NCBI RefSeq assembly: GCF_039614715.1
Contig: NZ_CP154857.1
Coordinates: 2,728,001 to 2,792,000, forward strand
Direction: 5' to 3'
DNA length: 64,000 nt
Source: Microbacterium sp. AZCO
Lineage (GTDB): Bacteria; Actinomycetota; Actinomycetes; Actinomycetales; Microbacteriaceae
Below, piece by piece: positions 16,962-27,033 of this stretch. The notes beneath the pieces are model-generated. The model was not told the origin of the DNA. It saw only the letters and a list, made by a program, of their open reading frames with translations, and searched no databases. How positions within the stretch are numbered: position 1 is the first letter of the stretch; each line of letters begins with the position of its first letter. Both the position numbers and the translations under genes were made by a program.

Positions 16962-17375
16962 ATGCGCTCGTCACCGAACCGGCTCGTCGCCACGATCTTC
17001 GGCGCCGTCTACCTTCTGGTCGGACTGCTCGGATTCGCCGTCACACCCACCGTCTCCTTCATCTCGACAGAGGGTGGACTGCTCCTCGGCATCTTCGAGG
17101 TCAACCCCTTCCACAACGTCGCGCATCTGCTGATCGGCGCCGCGCTGCTCGCCGCGGGACTCCTGTCGGTGAAGGGGGCGAAGGTCGTCAACATCGTCGT
17201 CGGCGCCGCCTACCTGCTGCTCGGCATCGTCGGGTTCTTCCTCGTGGGCACGGCATTCAACGTGCTCGCGCTCAACACCCCCGACCACTTCCTGCACCTC
17301 GCCAGCGCGATCGTGCTGCTGGGTGTCGGGCTCGCGGCCGATCGCGGGCCGCAGCTGTCGGGCCGCACGGCCTGA
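16962..17375 (+). CDS. DUF4383 membrane protein
   Basis: This 137-residue protein has four hydrophobic segments. It carries the DUF4383 signature GLLGIFEVNPFHNVAHLLIGAALL, then NIVVGAAYLLLGIVGFFLVG and LNTPDHFLHLASAIVLLGVGLAADR. Function is unknown; members are frequent in actinobacteria. AGGAGG at the right distance precedes ATG 16962. It probably forms a two-gene unit with the next membrane protein, 14 nt downstream. Confidence 0.85.
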   Translation: MRSSPNRLVATIFGAVYLLVGLLGFAVTPTVSFISTEGGLLLGIFEVNPFHNVAHLLIGAALLAAGLLSVKGAKVVNIVVGAAYLLLGIVGFFLVGTAFNVLALNTPDHFLHLASAIVLLGVGLAADRGPQLSGRTA

Positions 17376-17389
17376 CGACGGGAGCCGAG

Positions 17390-17929
17390 ATGGCCGCTTC
17401 CACCGCAGATCGCACGCCGGCGGCATTCCGGAGGGGGACTCGGGATGCCTCGCCGGTCGCGGGGGCCGCGATCGCGTCGTGGGGAGCGGGTCTGATCCAG
17501 CTCGCGCTCGGCGCGGGAGCGCTGACCGCCGGGGAGTTCCTCGTCGGTGTGCCGCTCGTCGCGCTCGGCGCCGCCGCCCTCGCCTGGGGGGCGGCGGCGC
17601 TCGCGAAGGGGCGGGTCGTCCTGCCTCGAACGACGCTCGCGGGAGTTCTCGCGGGCCTCGTGGTCGGGGCCGTCGCCCTGTCGACCGACCCGGAACGCAC
17701 CAGCGTCGTCGCGGTCTCCGCGGGATGGATGCTGCTCCTGGGCGCCGGAATCGGGTGTGGCCTCGCGATCCGTCGAGGGGATGCCGGGCGCCCGAGGATG
17801 CCGGGGCTGATCGTCGCTGCTGTCATCGTCGCAGCGATCGTCACCCCCGCTCTCGCCGCGACGGAGGCCGGGCGGCTCGCGCCCGACCACAGCGTGCACG
17901 AGCTCGTCGGAACGGGACACGTGCACTGA
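17390..17929 (+). CDS. Hypothetical polytopic membrane protein
   Basis: This 179-residue protein has about five hydrophobic segments after a basic N-terminus (AAFRRGTRDASPVAG): ASWGAGLIQLALGAGAL, LVGVPLVALGAAALAWGAAAL, LAGVLAGLVVGAVAL, VAVSAGWMLLLGAGIGCGLAI and LIVAAVIVAAIVTPALAAT. The C-terminus HSVHELVGTGHVH has four His and might bind metal. No family is recognised. It lies 14 nt after the DUF4383 stop with GGGAG inside the gap, so the two are probably co-transcribed. Confidence 0.6.
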   Translation: MAASTADRTPAAFRRGTRDASPVAGAAIASWGAGLIQLALGAGALTAGEFLVGVPLVALGAAALAWGAAALAKGRVVLPRTTLAGVLAGLVVGAVALSTDPERTSVVAVSAGWMLLLGAGIGCGLAIRRGDAGRPRMPGLIVAAVIVAAIVTPALAATEAGRLAPDHSVHELVGTGHVH

Positions 17930-17954
17930 CCGACGCCGGCTGGGGTCAGGGACG

Positions 17955-17977
17955 ACCCCTCGACAAGCTCGGGGACC
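17955..17977. repeat. Copy of a dispersed CTCGACAAGCTCGGGGACC-type repeat
   Basis: The sequence ACCCCTCGACAAGCTCGGGGACC at this place resembles the CCTTCGACAAGCTCAGGGACC element that is scattered between genes of many actinobacteria. CCC(C)TCGA can fold on TCGGGG. It lies between the convergent membrane-protein and aldose-epimerase genes. Confidence 0.4.
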
Positions 17978-17986
17978 CGCGGCGGG

Positions 17987-18937
17987 TCAGAGGGCGGCGA
18001 TGCGCCAGGACGCGGTCGACTCCGCCGCGGGCTCGAGCACGATGAGGCCCGCGTCGTAGGAGTAGTCCGCGGCGTTGAAGGCGTCGGGGGCGCACGTCAT
18101 CGGCTCGACGGCGAGACCCGCGCGGTGCGCCGGGTGGCTCGGGCCGGCCGGAAGGTCGGCGGTGTGGATCTGCACCCAGGGGCAGGCCGCATCCCACACG
18201 AGCTGCACGCCCGTGCCCGCAGCATCCGTCAATCGAACCGTCGCGAAGCCGGCGGCGTCTCGCACGAGCCCCGAGTACGCGTGGTCGATCTCGGCGGCCC
18301 CGATCGGGCGGGCGTCGCGGTAATCGAAGCGCGCGGCGTCGTCGGCATCCACGGGACGAAGCTCCGTCGGGATGAGACGGTCGTCCGTGACGAGGAGCAC
18401 CTCCTCCGCCGGCAGCTCGAACGTCCACTCGTCGAGGGCGGACTCGCCCGCGACGAGATAGGGGTGGGGGCCGGTCCCCCACGGCGCCGGCTCGGCACTG
18501 TCGTTGCGGGCACGCACGGTCTGGGTGAGGCCGTCGGCGCCGAGCGCGAACGTCGTCGTCACCTCGACCCGCCACGGGTAGCCGGCCTGGGGCTCGACGG
18601 TCGCGGCGAGGGTGACGTGGTCGGACCCGGCATCGGTCACCTGGAAGTCGAGCCACGACGCGAGGCCGTGCAGCGCGTGACCGCGCTTGGGCTCGGTGAG
18701 CGCCAGCTCGTACTCGACGCCGGCGAAGGTGTACACGCCGTCGACGACCCTGTTCGGCCACGGGGCGAGCGTCGTGCCGCGGTAGCCGGGCCGCAGCTCG
18801 TCGGCCTCGAACGGCACGACGAGGTCACGGCCCTCGTGGCGGAGGATGCGCAGCGACGCGCCGATGCTCGCGATCACGGCCTCGTAGGGTCCGGCGCGGA
18901 GCGTGTGCTGGGTGCCGGAGATCGGGGTGCGTGCCAT
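17987..18937 (-). CDS. Aldose 1-epimerase family protein
   Basis: The 316-residue protein is a galactose mutarotase-like beta-sandwich: GASLRILRHEGRDLVVPF, then YRGTTLAPWPNRVVDGVYTFAG (substrate-loop N-R), the catalytic-region His motifs RGHALHG and GTGPHPYL, and a late VEPMTCAPDAFN with the general-base Glu. Such enzymes interconvert alpha and beta anomers of aldoses, which would help arabinose isomerase obtain its preferred anomer. It lies just downstream of the arabinan locus but behind a terminator, with its own TACTCT box, so regulation with the locus is not shown. GAGGAG precedes the start. Confidence 0.85.
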   Translation of the reverse strand: MARTPISGTQHTLRAGPYEAVIASIGASLRILRHEGRDLVVPFEADELRPGYRGTTLAPWPNRVVDGVYTFAGVEYELALTEPKRGHALHGLASWLDFQVTDAGSDHVTLAATVEPQAGYPWRVEVTTTFALGADGLTQTVRARNDSAEPAPWGTGPHPYLVAGESALDEWTFELPAEEVLLVTDDRLIPTELRPVDADDAARFDYRDARPIGAAEIDHAYSGLVRDAAGFATVRLTDAAGTGVQLVWDAACPWVQIHTADLPAGPSHPAHRAGLAVEPMTCAPDAFNAADYSYDAGLIVLEPAAESTASWRIAAL

Positions 18938-19008
18938 GGGTCGAGCTCCTCGTGAGTCGTGGGTGAGGCGTTGTTCAGAGTACTGGGGCCTGAAGAGCCG
19001 GGTGCATG

Positions 19009-19043
19009 GCGAAGGGCCCGCGCGGGGAGCGCGGACCCTTCGC
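19009..19043 (-). terminator. Terminator of the ara operon
   Basis: GCGAAGGGCCCGCGC (19009-19023) and GCGCGGACCCTTCGC (19029-19043) form a 15-bp stem with one mismatch and a 5-nt loop. It lies 6 nt past the stop of the GH43 gene on the minus strand. Confidence 0.75.
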
Positions 19044-19049
19044 CCTGCG

Positions 19050-22031
19050 TCAGCTGCAGGCGGCGGCCGCCACCGTGACGGTGGTGCTGAGGCTGCGACC
19101 GTCGGCGGACTGCGCCGTGATCGAGACCTGGTCGGCCGTGATCGAGACGAGACGCGTCGCGAAGGTCGCCGACGTGCTCTTGCCGGCCGCGAGCGACACG
19201 GTCTTGGAGCCGTAGGCGCCGGCGATCGTGATCGTCGCGGTCACGTCGTCGTTGTTCGTCACCGTGATGCCCTCGGTCACCTTGCCCGTGACGCAGCGGG
19301 TCACCGCCGTCGCCGAGATGTCGAGCGACAGCGAGACCGCCGACGACGTCGACGCGCTCACGAGCCCGTCACTGTACCCGTCGTAGTGCGCCGTGACGCT
19401 GCCGACGCCCGCGGGCGCTTCGACCGAGGCGCTCGCGTTGCTGAGCGTCACCGTCTTGCTCCACGAGCCGCCCGAGAACGTGACGGTTCCGACGACCTGG
19501 CCGCCGTCCGCGGCCGTCACCTTCGCGGTCAGCGCGCGGCCGTCGGCCGTGAGCTTCGTGGTCGAGCCGACGGCGGCGACGTTCGTCCAGCCGTGCAGTG
19601 CGTCGAGCACCGACTGCGTGACGCTCACGAACGCGCCGTGGCGCGGGCTCGCGGGCAGGCCGCCGACGGGACGCACGTTCCACTCGGCACGCTGCGAGAG
19701 GCGGTTCGCCTGCGTGCTGGACGAGATCGCCGAGCCGCTGGTCACGAACGCCCGGTAGCCGCCGGCGCCGTAGTTGTCGACGAGGAACACGTAGCCGTCG
19801 CCGGCCGCATTGTTGTTGGGGTCGCCCGCGTTGAGCCTGACGATCTCGGGGCCCTCGCCCGACTGGCCCGTCTCGAGGCTCGTCATGCGGGTGTCGAGCA
19901 GCTGCCACGTCGAGTTCGGGTCGGCCGACCAGTTCGACTGCGTCGTCGGCGCCGTGAGCACCTTGGAACGCTCGAGGAAGATGTCCTTGCCGGCCTCCAG
20001 CACACCCGCGGCGCCGCTCTCCTCGTTCTTCGTGAAGCGGTAGTAGTAGTCGCCGATCTTCGTGACGGTCGAGTCGATCCGCGCGTAGCCGGTGTCCTGC
20101 CACGACGCGGGCGGGTACGTGAACGTCTTGAAGTCGCGCGTCAGGACGTAGAAGACCCGGGCGTAGAGGTTGTCACTGTTCGTGTGCGCCGAGTCCGCGT
20201 ACATGCGAGACGAGAAGAACACGACGTACGACTGCAGCGCGTCGTCCCAGTACGCCTCGGGCGCCCAGGTCATGCCGGCCTCGGGCTTGTTGATCGTGAT
20301 GCCCGTGTTCGCGCCGTTGGTGCGCGCCCAGTGCACGAGGTCGGTCGACTCCCAGACCTCGATCTTGAGGCTGCCCGCCGACTGCGCGGGTCCCCAGCCG
20401 GTGCCGCAGCTGATGCACAGGTCGGTGGCGACCATGTAGTACTTGTCGCCGTCCTTCGAGCGGAGGATGTACGGGTCGCGGAGGCCCTTCGTGTCGGCCG
20501 TCGACGTGATGACGGCGTTTCCGCCGTTGACGGGCGAGAACGTGAAGAAGTCGTTGCCCGACGTCGCCGCCTGGTAGATCTTCTCGTCCGAGTCCGACTT
20601 GAAGTACGCCGAGGCGTAGCCGGCGTCGGGGGCCGAGCGACCCTTCTCCGCGACGGTCACCGCGAAGGTGCGCGTCTGCGTCTGGCCGTTGAGTGTCGCG
20701 GTCGCGGTGAGCGTGACGTTCTTGTCGCCCGAGCCGTAGGCGGGACGCGTCACGATGCCGCCGCCCGCGAACGGGTCGGCCGCCCCGACGGCGGGCGCCG
20801 TGTACGAGGGGTTCGTCGGCGTGACGAGAGCGGGGTCGGAAGAGGTCCACGTGATCGCGGCGCCGTTGGCCGAGCCCTTGATCGCGAGCGGCAGGTTCTC
20901 GGTCGTACGGGTCGCCAGGCTGATCGCGCTGAGGTCGGCCGCGACGTTCGGCGCCTTGACCACCACGTCGAGCGGGATGGTCGTGCCGAGCGACGTCGTC
21001 GCGGTCAGCGTCACCGGGGTGTCGCTCGAGATCGAGCGCGAGACGACGCCCGACGTCGACACGACCGCGGGGTTCGAGCTCGCCCACGTCAGCGCGATGC
21101 CGTTGGAGGATGCCGGGAGCGAGAGGTTCGACGTCACCTGGTCGAGCGACGGGTTCGGGCCGAGGACGGTCGGCGTGATGTCGAGGCGGATGATGCCGTC
21201 GGTGGATGCCGCCTTCTCCGTCGCCGTCGGCATGCTCGAGGTCACCTGGCCGGCGCTGAGAGCGGAGTCCCAGAACTTCACGTCGGTCACGTCGGCGCGC
21301 AGGAGGGGGTCGCCCTGGTACAGCGAGCGGCCGAGGTAGCCGAGCACGTTCCCGGACGGGATGATCGAGCTCATCGACTTCGTGTGGGTCAGCGTCGAGA
21401 TGACCGCGCCATCCCGGTAGAGGGTCAGCGTGTTGCCCGAGCCGACCATCGTGAGGGTCGTGAAGCCGGGGTTGAGGCCCCCGCCCGCAGGCATCCGAGA
21501 CTCGCCGTTGTCCGTCCCCTTCACGCGGATCGCCGCGAGCACCTGGTTGGTGTAACCGGCCTGGGCCGAGTCGGGGCTCAGGAAGACGTGGTTGCCCAGA
21601 GTCGTCGTGTTCCACGGACCCACGCCGTCGCCGATGACCCAGCCGAAGTGATTCGCGGCGGTCTGCGTCGTGACGGTGTACTCGACAGTGAAGTCGTTGT
21701 CGGTGCCGGTCACGAGGCCCTTGGGCAGGGATGCGTACCCGTCGGCCTTGAACCGCAGCACGTCGTCGTTGGCACCGACCTTGACGAACGACGAGTCGGT
21801 GAGGCTCGTGAGTGTCGCATTGCGCCCGTTGCCCGACACGTCGAGCAGGCTCGTGCCCGAGTGCGACATGTCGTAGTGCGCGCTCGGAGCGGGGACGTCG
21901 ACCGCCTGCGCCGCCGTCGGGGCGGCGAGCCCGAACGCCGTGATCGCGACGGCGCCGGCGAGGGTCGACGCGAGCGCGCGGCGACCCCTGCGCCCTGTTC
22001 TCCGACGTATGGTCGTGGATCCTGATCTCAT
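19050..22031 (-). CDS. Secreted multidomain GH43 glycosidase, operon-terminal
   Basis: This 993-residue exoenzyme has these parts in order: a signal peptide with basic RRRTGRRGRR, ending near AQAVD; a LamG/concanavalin-like domain (about 50-270); two atypical bacterial Ig-like domains (TWASSNPAVVS, ITWTSSDPALV); and a five-bladed GH43 domain. The catalytic set is visible as D519 in GLRDPYI (base), D653 in RIDSTV and E726 in GEGPEI (acid). An Ig-like segment and the shared C-terminal module (about 905-993; RCVTGKV at its start, Cys penultimate) follow. GH43 enzymes invert and release L-arabinose or xylose; alpha-L-arabinofuranosidase is likely from the context. It closes the importer-araDBA operon, 64 nt after araA, with a terminator behind. 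Confidence 0.88.
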   Translation of the reverse strand: MRSGSTTIRRRTGRRGRRALASTLAGAVAITAFGLAAPTAAQAVDVPAPSAHYDMSHSGTSLLDVSGNGRNATLTSLTDSSFVKVGANDDVLRFKADGYASLPKGLVTGTDNDFTVEYTVTTQTAANHFGWVIGDGVGPWNTTTLGNHVFLSPDSAQAGYTNQVLAAIRVKGTDNGESRMPAGGGLNPGFTTLTMVGSGNTLTLYRDGAVISTLTHTKSMSSIIPSGNVLGYLGRSLYQGDPLLRADVTDVKFWDSALSAGQVTSSMPTATEKAASTDGIIRLDITPTVLGPNPSLDQVTSNLSLPASSNGIALTWASSNPAVVSTSGVVSRSISSDTPVTLTATTSLGTTIPLDVVVKAPNVAADLSAISLATRTTENLPLAIKGSANGAAITWTSSDPALVTPTNPSYTAPAVGAADPFAGGGIVTRPAYGSGDKNVTLTATATLNGQTQTRTFAVTVAEKGRSAPDAGYASAYFKSDSDEKIYQAATSGNDFFTFSPVNGGNAVITSTADTKGLRDPYILRSKDGDKYYMVATDLCISCGTGWGPAQSAGSLKIEVWESTDLVHWARTNGANTGITINKPEAGMTWAPEAYWDDALQSYVVFFSSRMYADSAHTNSDNLYARVFYVLTRDFKTFTYPPASWQDTGYARIDSTVTKIGDYYYRFTKNEESGAAGVLEAGKDIFLERSKVLTAPTTQSNWSADPNSTWQLLDTRMTSLETGQSGEGPEIVRLNAGDPNNNAAGDGYVFLVDNYGAGGYRAFVTSGSAISSSTQANRLSQRAEWNVRPVGGLPASPRHGAFVSVTQSVLDALHGWTNVAAVGSTTKLTADGRALTAKVTAADGGQVVGTVTFSGGSWSKTVTLSNASASVEAPAGVGSVTAHYDGYSDGLVSASTSSAVSLSLDISATAVTRCVTGKVTEGITVTNNDDVTATITIAGAYGSKTVSLAAGKSTSATFATRLVSITADQVSITAQSADGRSLSTTVTVAAAACS

Positions 22032-22095
22032 CTGCGAGACCTTTCTCTCAGTGGTTTTCAGGCGCTGCCGAAGACTGGGCGCGCCGACCTCGATG

Positions 22096-23607
22096 TCAGA
22101 GGCCTTGGGCGAGTCGGTAGTACGCCTGGTTCCAGCGCAGTTCGCGCTGGAAGCCGCGGACCGTGGTGTCCTCGTCGATGACGACGAGCTCGGTGCCGGC
22201 GATCTCGGCGAAGTCGCGGAACACCTCGATGCCGACCTGGGTGGTCATGACGGTGTGGTGCGCGGCGCCGGCGGCGAGCCAGCAGGCGGCGCTGGTGGCG
22301 AAGTCGGGGGCGGGCTTCCACACGGCACGGCCCACGGGGAGGTTGGGGAGGTCGGGGGCGTCGACGTTCTCGACGACGTTCGCGACGAGCCGGAACCGGT
22401 CGCGCATGTCCGACATGGCCACCACGACGGCGGGGCCGGGGTCGGCGGTGAACACCAGGCGGACCGGGTCGTCCTTGCCGCCGATGCCGAGCGGGTGGAT
22501 CTCCAGCCGCGCCTTTTGCGAGCTCAGGGTCGGGGCGACTTCGAGCATGTGCGCGCCGAGGATCTTCTCGTCGCCGGCGACGAGGTCGTAGGTGTAGTCC
22601 TCCATCAGCGATGCGCCGCCGGGCAGACCCGACCCCATCACGTTCGCGATGCGGACGAGGATCGCGGTCTTCCAGTCGCCCTCGGCGCCGAACCCGTACC
22701 CGTCGGCCATGAGCCGCTGCACCGCGAGACCGGGCAGCTGCGTGAGCGCGCCGAGGTCCTCGAACGACGTCGTGAAGGCGCCGAAGCCGCCCTCCTCCAG
22801 GAACGAGCGCAGCCCGACCTCGATCGCCGCGCCGTCGCGCAGCGACTGGTGCCGCTCCCCTCCCGGCTTGAGCTCGTCCACGACGTCGTACTCGTCGAGG
22901 TAGACCTGCACGAGCTGGTCGATCTCGGCATCCGTCGCGGCGGCGACCCGTTCGGCGAGCTCGTTGACGCCCCACGTGTTCACCTGCACGCCGAACCGCA
23001 GCTCGGCCTCGGTCTTGTCGCCCTCGGTGACCGCGACGTAGCGCATGTTGTCGCCGAACCGGGCCAGCTTCAGCGACCGCGACGCGGCCCAGCCGGCCGA
23101 CGCGCGCTGCCAGTCCTCGACCTGCTGCCGCACGGCCGGGTTGGACACGTGCCCGACGACCGTCTTGCGCGCCACCCCGAGACGGGTCTGGATGTAGCCG
23201 AACTCGCGGTCGCCGTGCGCGGCCTGGTTCAGGTTCATGAAGTCGAAGTCGATGTCCGCCCACGGCAGCTCGACGTTGGCCTGCGTGTGCAGGTGCAGCA
23301 GCGGCTTCTGCAGCGCATCCAGGCCCGCGATCCACATCTTCGCGGGGCTGAACGTGTGCATCCACGCGATCACGCCGATGACCTCGTCGCGCGCGTTGAC
23401 GTCGAGCGCGAGGCGGCGGATGGAGTCGGAGTCCTTCAGCACCGGCTTCCACACGACCTTCACCGGAAGACCCGCGAGCCCCTGCGCGACCGCCTGCGAC
23501 TGCTCGGCGACCTGCGCCAGCGTCTCCTCTCCGTAGAGGTCCTGGCTGCCGGTGACGAACCAGACCTCATACGAGTCGAGCGAGGTGGACAGAGGTGTAC
23601 GGGACAT
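22096..23607 (-). CDS. araA: L-arabinose isomerase
   Basis: This 503-residue enzyme has the usual araA length. It begins [19 protein letters not shown], and holds [52 protein letters not shown] (active-site Glu), [30 protein letters not shown] (His ligand) and [12 protein letters not shown] (second His). It converts L-arabinose to L-ribulose with Mn2+ in the cytoplasm. ATG 23607 has AAGGAAA upstream and is 47 nt after the araB stop. An open reading continuing upstream to 25116 is only the out-of-frame shadow of araB. Confidence 0.97.
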   Translation of the reverse strand: MSRTPLSTSLDSYEVWFVTGSQDLYGEETLAQVAEQSQAVAQGLAGLPVKVVWKPVLKDSDSIRRLALDVNARDEVIGVIAWMHTFSPAKMWIAGLDALQKPLLHLHTQANVELPWADIDFDFMNLNQAAHGDREFGYIQTRLGVARKTVVGHVSNPAVRQQVEDWQRASAGWAASRSLKLARFGDNMRYVAVTEGDKTEAELRFGVQVNTWGVNELAERVAAATDAEIDQLVQVYLDEYDVVDELKPGGERHQSLRDGAAIEVGLRSFLEEGGFGAFTTSFEDLGALTQLPGLAVQRLMADGYGFGAEGDWKTAILVRIANVMGSGLPGGASLMEDYTYDLVAGDEKILGAHMLEVAPTLSSQKARLEIHPLGIGGKDDPVRLVFTADPGPAVVVAMSDMRDRFRLVANVVENVDAPDLPNLPVGRAVWKPAPDFATSAACWLAAGAAHHTVMTTQVGIEVFRDFAEIAGTELVVIDEDTTVRGFQRELRWNQAYYRLAQGL

Positions 23608-23654
23608 GGGGGTCGTTTCCTTTTTGAGGGTGCTTGCGAGGGATCGGGTGGATG

Positions 23655-25265
23655 TCAGAGAGCGGTCACGGCGGCGGATTCGACCGCCAGGCCTGCACGG
23701 TAGTGGGAGAGGTAGGCCGCGAAGCCGGGCACGTCCTCGGGGTCGGGCTCGACGACGTCGATCGCCGCGTCCGCGAACACCCGGGTGCGCAGGTAGGCGC
23801 CGAGGTCGAGGTCGGATGCCGAGCCGAGGTACGCGGCGAGCACCGCGATGCCCCACGCTCCGCCTTCCGCCGCCGTCTCGCCGACCGCGACGGGCGCGCC
23901 CAGCGCACCGGCGAGGAAGCGCTGCGCGACGCCGGCGGTGCGGAAGACGCCGCCGTGCGCGAACATGCGGTCCAGCGCGACGCCCTCCCCCTCGAGTACG
24001 CGCATGCCGAGCGCGAGGGTGCCGAACACGCCGTACAGCTGCGCGCGCATGAAGTTCGCCAGTGTGAACCGGCTCTCGGGTGTGCGCACGAACAGCGGCC
24101 GACCCTCGGGCAGGCCAGCGATCGGCTCTCCCGCGAGGTGGTTGTAGGCGAGCAGGCCGCCCGCGTCGGGGTCGCCGTCCAGCGCCTCGCGGAACAGCAC
24201 CTCGAACACCTCGTCGGCGTCGAGCTCGCCGCCCGCGACGGCGACGAAGCGCTGGAACAGTCCCACCCAGGACGCCAGCTCGCTTGCGCCGTTGTTGCAG
24301 TGCACCATCGCGACCGGGTCGCCCGCAGGCGTGGTCACGACGTCCAGCTCGTGGTGCACGCGCGAGAGCGGGCGCTCCAGCACGACCATCGCGAAGATGC
24401 TCGTGCCGGCGCTGACGTTGCCGGTGCGCGGCGCGACGGACTCGGTCGCGACCATGCCGGTGCCGGCGTCGCCCTCGGGCGGGCACAGCGGCGACCCGGG
24501 CCGCAGCGCGCCGGTCGGATCCAGGAGGACCGCACCCTCCGTCGTGAGGCTTCCGGCATCCTGGCCCGCGAGCAGCACCTCGGGGAGGAGCGCGGTGACC
24601 CGCAGGCCGTACGCGCGCTCCGACACCAGCCGGTCGAACTTCTCCACCATCGCCTGGTCGTAATTCCGAGTGGCGGGGTCGATGGGGAACATGCCCGACG
24701 CGTCGCCGACACCGAGCACCTTGCGGCCGGTGAGCTTCCAGTGCACGTAGCCCGCCAGGGTCGTGAAGAAGTCGACCTTGCCGATGTGCGGCTCCTCGTC
24801 GAGGACCGCCTGGTACAGGTGCGCGATCGACCAGCGCAGCGGGATGTTCACCCCGAACAGCTCCGACAGCACCGCCGCCGACCGCTCGGTGTTCGTGTTG
24901 CGCCACGTGCGGAACGGGACCAGCAGCTCCCCCGCCTCGTCGAACGCGAGGTAGCCGTGCATCATTGCGGAGACGCCGATCGCGCCGACCGTCTCGAGGG
25001 TCGCGCCGTAGTGGGCCTTCACGTCGGCGACCAGGCCGGCGTAGGCATCCTGCACCCCCGCCCACACCGACTCCAGAGAGTACGTCCAGCTGCGGCCGAC
25101 GAACTCGTTCTCCCACTCGTGGCTACCCACGGCGAGGACGGTCGCCGGGTTGTCTGCGTCGACGAGGCACGCCTTGATGCGCGTCGAGCCGAACTCTATG
25201 CCGAGCGCCGTGCGGCCCTCGCGGATCGCCGCGGCCGCGGCATCCGTCGTCAACTCAGCGGTCAT
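23655..25265 (-). CDS. araB: Ribulokinase (FGGY kinase)
   Basis: This 536-residue FGGY-family kinase has phosphate-binding [15 protein letters not shown] near residue 22, the substrate region [47 protein letters not shown] and the ATP-binding [23 protein letters not shown] kinases differ in sugar specificity; the position between araD and araA says L-ribulose. It starts 4 nt inside araD (ATGA overlap at 25262-25265), so the two are translationally coupled. Confidence 0.92.
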   Translation of the reverse strand: MTAELTTDAAAAAIREGRTALGIEFGSTRIKACLVDADNPATVLAVGSHEWENEFVGRSWTYSLESVWAGVQDAYAGLVADVKAHYGATLETVGAIGVSAMMHGYLAFDEAGELLVPFRTWRNTNTERSAAVLSELFGVNIPLRWSIAHLYQAVLDEEPHIGKVDFFTTLAGYVHWKLTGRKVLGVGDASGMFPIDPATRNYDQAMVEKFDRLVSERAYGLRVTALLPEVLLAGQDAGSLTTEGAVLLDPTGALRPGSPLCPPEGDAGTGMVATESVAPRTGNVSAGTSIFAMVVLERPLSRVHHELDVVTTPAGDPVAMVHCNNGASELASWVGLFQRFVAVAGGELDADEVFEVLFREALDGDPDAGGLLAYNHLAGEPIAGLPEGRPLFVRTPESRFTLANFMRAQLYGVFGTLALGMRVLEGEGVALDRMFAHGGVFRTAGVAQRFLAGALGAPVAVGETAAEGGAWGIAVLAAYLGSASDLDLGAYLRTRVFADAAIDVVEPDPEDVPGFAAYLSHYRAGLAVESAAVTAL

Positions 25266-25963
25266 CGGCGCGCGTCCCCGCTCTGCCCGTACACGTTCTG
25301 GTAGCGGTCGAACAGGCTGTCGATCGCCTGCTGCGGGATCGGGATGAGCGGACCCGCCTCCCGCGCCAGATGCACCGTGCGGGCCACGTCCTCGACCATG
25401 ACGGCCGCCTTCACGGCGTCCTTCGCGTCGACCCCGATCGTGAACGGCCCGTGGTTCTGCATCAGCACCGCCCGCGAACGGTGCCCGGTCAGGGTCTCGA
25501 CGATGCCGCGGCCGATCGAGTCGTCGCCGATGATCGCGAACGGGCCGATCGGGATCGGCCCGCCGAACTCATCCGCCATCGCCGTGATGACGCACGGGAT
25601 CTCCTCGCCCCGCGCCGCCCACGCGACCGCATAAGTGGAGTGCGTGTGCACCACTCCCCCGACCTGCGGCATGTTGCGGTACACGTACGCGTGCGCCGCC
25701 GTGTCCGAGCTCGGCGACCGCTCACTGCCGGGCGTGCCCGGAACGACGTTGCCGTCCAGATCGCACAGGATCATGTTGTCCGGCCGCAGGTCGTCGTACG
25801 ACACCCCCGACGGCTTGATCACGAACAGGTCGGCACCGGGCACCCGTCCCGACACGTTCCCACCCGTCCACACGATCAGCCCGTACCGGACCAGCTCCGC
25901 GTGCAGGGCCGAGACGTCCTCACGGACCTTCTGGATCGCCGCTTCGATTTCCGCGTTCGACAT
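25262..25963 (-). CDS. araD: L-ribulose-5-phosphate 4-epimerase
   Basis: This 233-residue class II aldolase-family protein has the phosphate-binding GGNVSGRV, KPSGVSYDDL, the Zn2+ ligands in VVHTHSTYAVAWAA and the third His in LMQNHGPFTIG. It converts L-ribulose-5-phosphate to D-xylulose-5-phosphate, the entry to the pentose phosphate pathway. Its ATG overlaps the stop of the upstream permease by one base (TGATG) and its stop overlaps araB by 4 nt, so the operon is tightly coupled. Confidence 0.95.
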   Translation of the reverse strand: MSNAEIEAAIQKVREDVSALHAELVRYGLIVWTGGNVSGRVPGADLFVIKPSGVSYDDLRPDNMILCDLDGNVVPGTPGSERSPSSDTAAHAYVYRNMPQVGGVVHTHSTYAVAWAARGEEIPCVITAMADEFGGPIPIGPFAIIGDDSIGRGIVETLTGHRSRAVLMQNHGPFTIGVDAKDAVKAAVMVEDVARTVHLAREAGPLIPIPQQAIDSLFDRYQNVYGQSGDARR

Positions 25964-27033
25964 CAACTGGTCCTTCGTCGGGTGAGCGCACGCTGCAGCA
26001 GCACGAAGACGAGCAGCACGGCGCCGGTGATGATGGTGAGGTATTCGGGGTTGATCGTGCCGTCCTTCGTGATGATGAGGCGCAGCGCCGCGAGCACGAA
26101 GACGCCGACGATCGATCCGAGCACGTAGCCGTAGCCGCCCGTGAGGAGCGTGCCGCCGATCACGACCGCGGCGATGGCGTCGAGCTCCCAGCCGATGCCG
26201 GTCACGTTCTGCGCCTTGCCGCCGACCTCGGCGGTGTAGACGATGGCCGCGAGGCCGGCGAGAGCGCCCGAGACGACGTAGATCCACACCCGCGTGCGGG
26301 CGACCGGGAGGCCCATCAGCTTGGCCGACGACTCGCTGCCGCCGATCGCGTAGACGGTGCGGCCCGAACGCGAGCGGTGCATGAAGAACATGCCGCCGAT
26401 GACCACGAGCACCGCGATGAGCAGGCCGGGCGTGATCGTGAAGTCGTTGACCTTCGGCCCGTCGATGATCTTCCAGTCGGTCGCGAGCAGGAGGATCGGC
26501 GAATCCTCGGGAGCGATGACCGGCGTCGTCGACAGGATCGAGGCGAGGCCACGGGCGAGGAACATCATCGCGAGCGTCGCGATGAACGGCTGCACGTTGA
26601 AGTACTGGATCATGACGCCCGAGATGAGGCCGAACAGGCCGCCGAACACGATCATCAGCAACATCGCGAGCCACCCGTTGACGCCGATGTTCATCAGCAT
26701 GACGCCGGCCACCGACGTGAAGGCGACCACGGCGCCGACCGACAGGTCGATGCCGCCGGAGATGATGACGATCGTCATGCCGACCGCGAGGATGATCGTC
26801 GGCGCGAAGCTCACGAGGAGGCTCGACATCGTGCCGGCGTGGAAGACGCGGCCGTAGGCGATCTCGGCGTAGATGAGCATGCCGAAGAGCAGCACGAGGG
26901 CGGCGAGCGTCGGGATCAGCGTCTGGCTGCGCTCCCAGAGCCCGGAGAATCGATTGACCTGCTGGGGCTGCCTGCTCTCGGGGAGATCGGCTGCCGGCGG
27001 AACGGACTCGGCGAGTGTGCGCGGGGCGCTCAT
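25963..27033 (-). CDS. Sugar ABC transporter permease (second)
   Basis: The 356-residue permease has a cytoplasmic N-terminus of about 30 residues and roughly nine membrane segments. It carries the BPD_transp_2 signature IIISGGIDLSVGAVVAF, PFIATLAMMFLARG, MGLPVARTRVWIYVVSGALAGLAAIVYT and AAVVIGGTLLTGGYGYVLGS. It pairs with the preceding permease as in YtfT/YjfF-type importers for furanose sugars. ATGA overlap with the upstream permease at 27030-27033. Confidence 0.93.
   Translation of the reverse strand: MSAPRTLAESVPPAADLPESRQPQQVNRFSGLWERSQTLIPTLAALVLLFGMLIYAEIAYGRVFHAGTMSSLLVSFAPTIILAVGMTIVIISGGIDLSVGAVVAFTSVAGVMLMNIGVNGWLAMLLMIVFGGLFGLISGVMIQYFNVQPFIATLAMMFLARGLASILSTTPVIAPEDSPILLLATDWKIIDGPKVNDFTITPGLLIAVLVVIGGMFFMHRSRSGRTVYAIGGSESSAKLMGLPVARTRVWIYVVSGALAGLAAIVYTAEVGGKAQNVTGIGWELDAIAAVVIGGTLLTGGYGYVLGSIVGVFVLAALRLIITKDGTINPEYLTIITGAVLLVFVLLQRALTRRRTS

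Noticed and set aside
18903..22025. Open plus-strand frame of over 1000 codons opposite the GH43 gene
   Set aside because: Arg/Val-rich antisense translation typical of high-GC DNA. The minus strand encodes a complete signal peptide, GH43 triad and shared C-terminal module.
22096..25116. Apparent fusion of araA with a long N-terminal extension
   Set aside because: The extension is araB read in another frame; araA has its own ribosome site and normal length from 23607.
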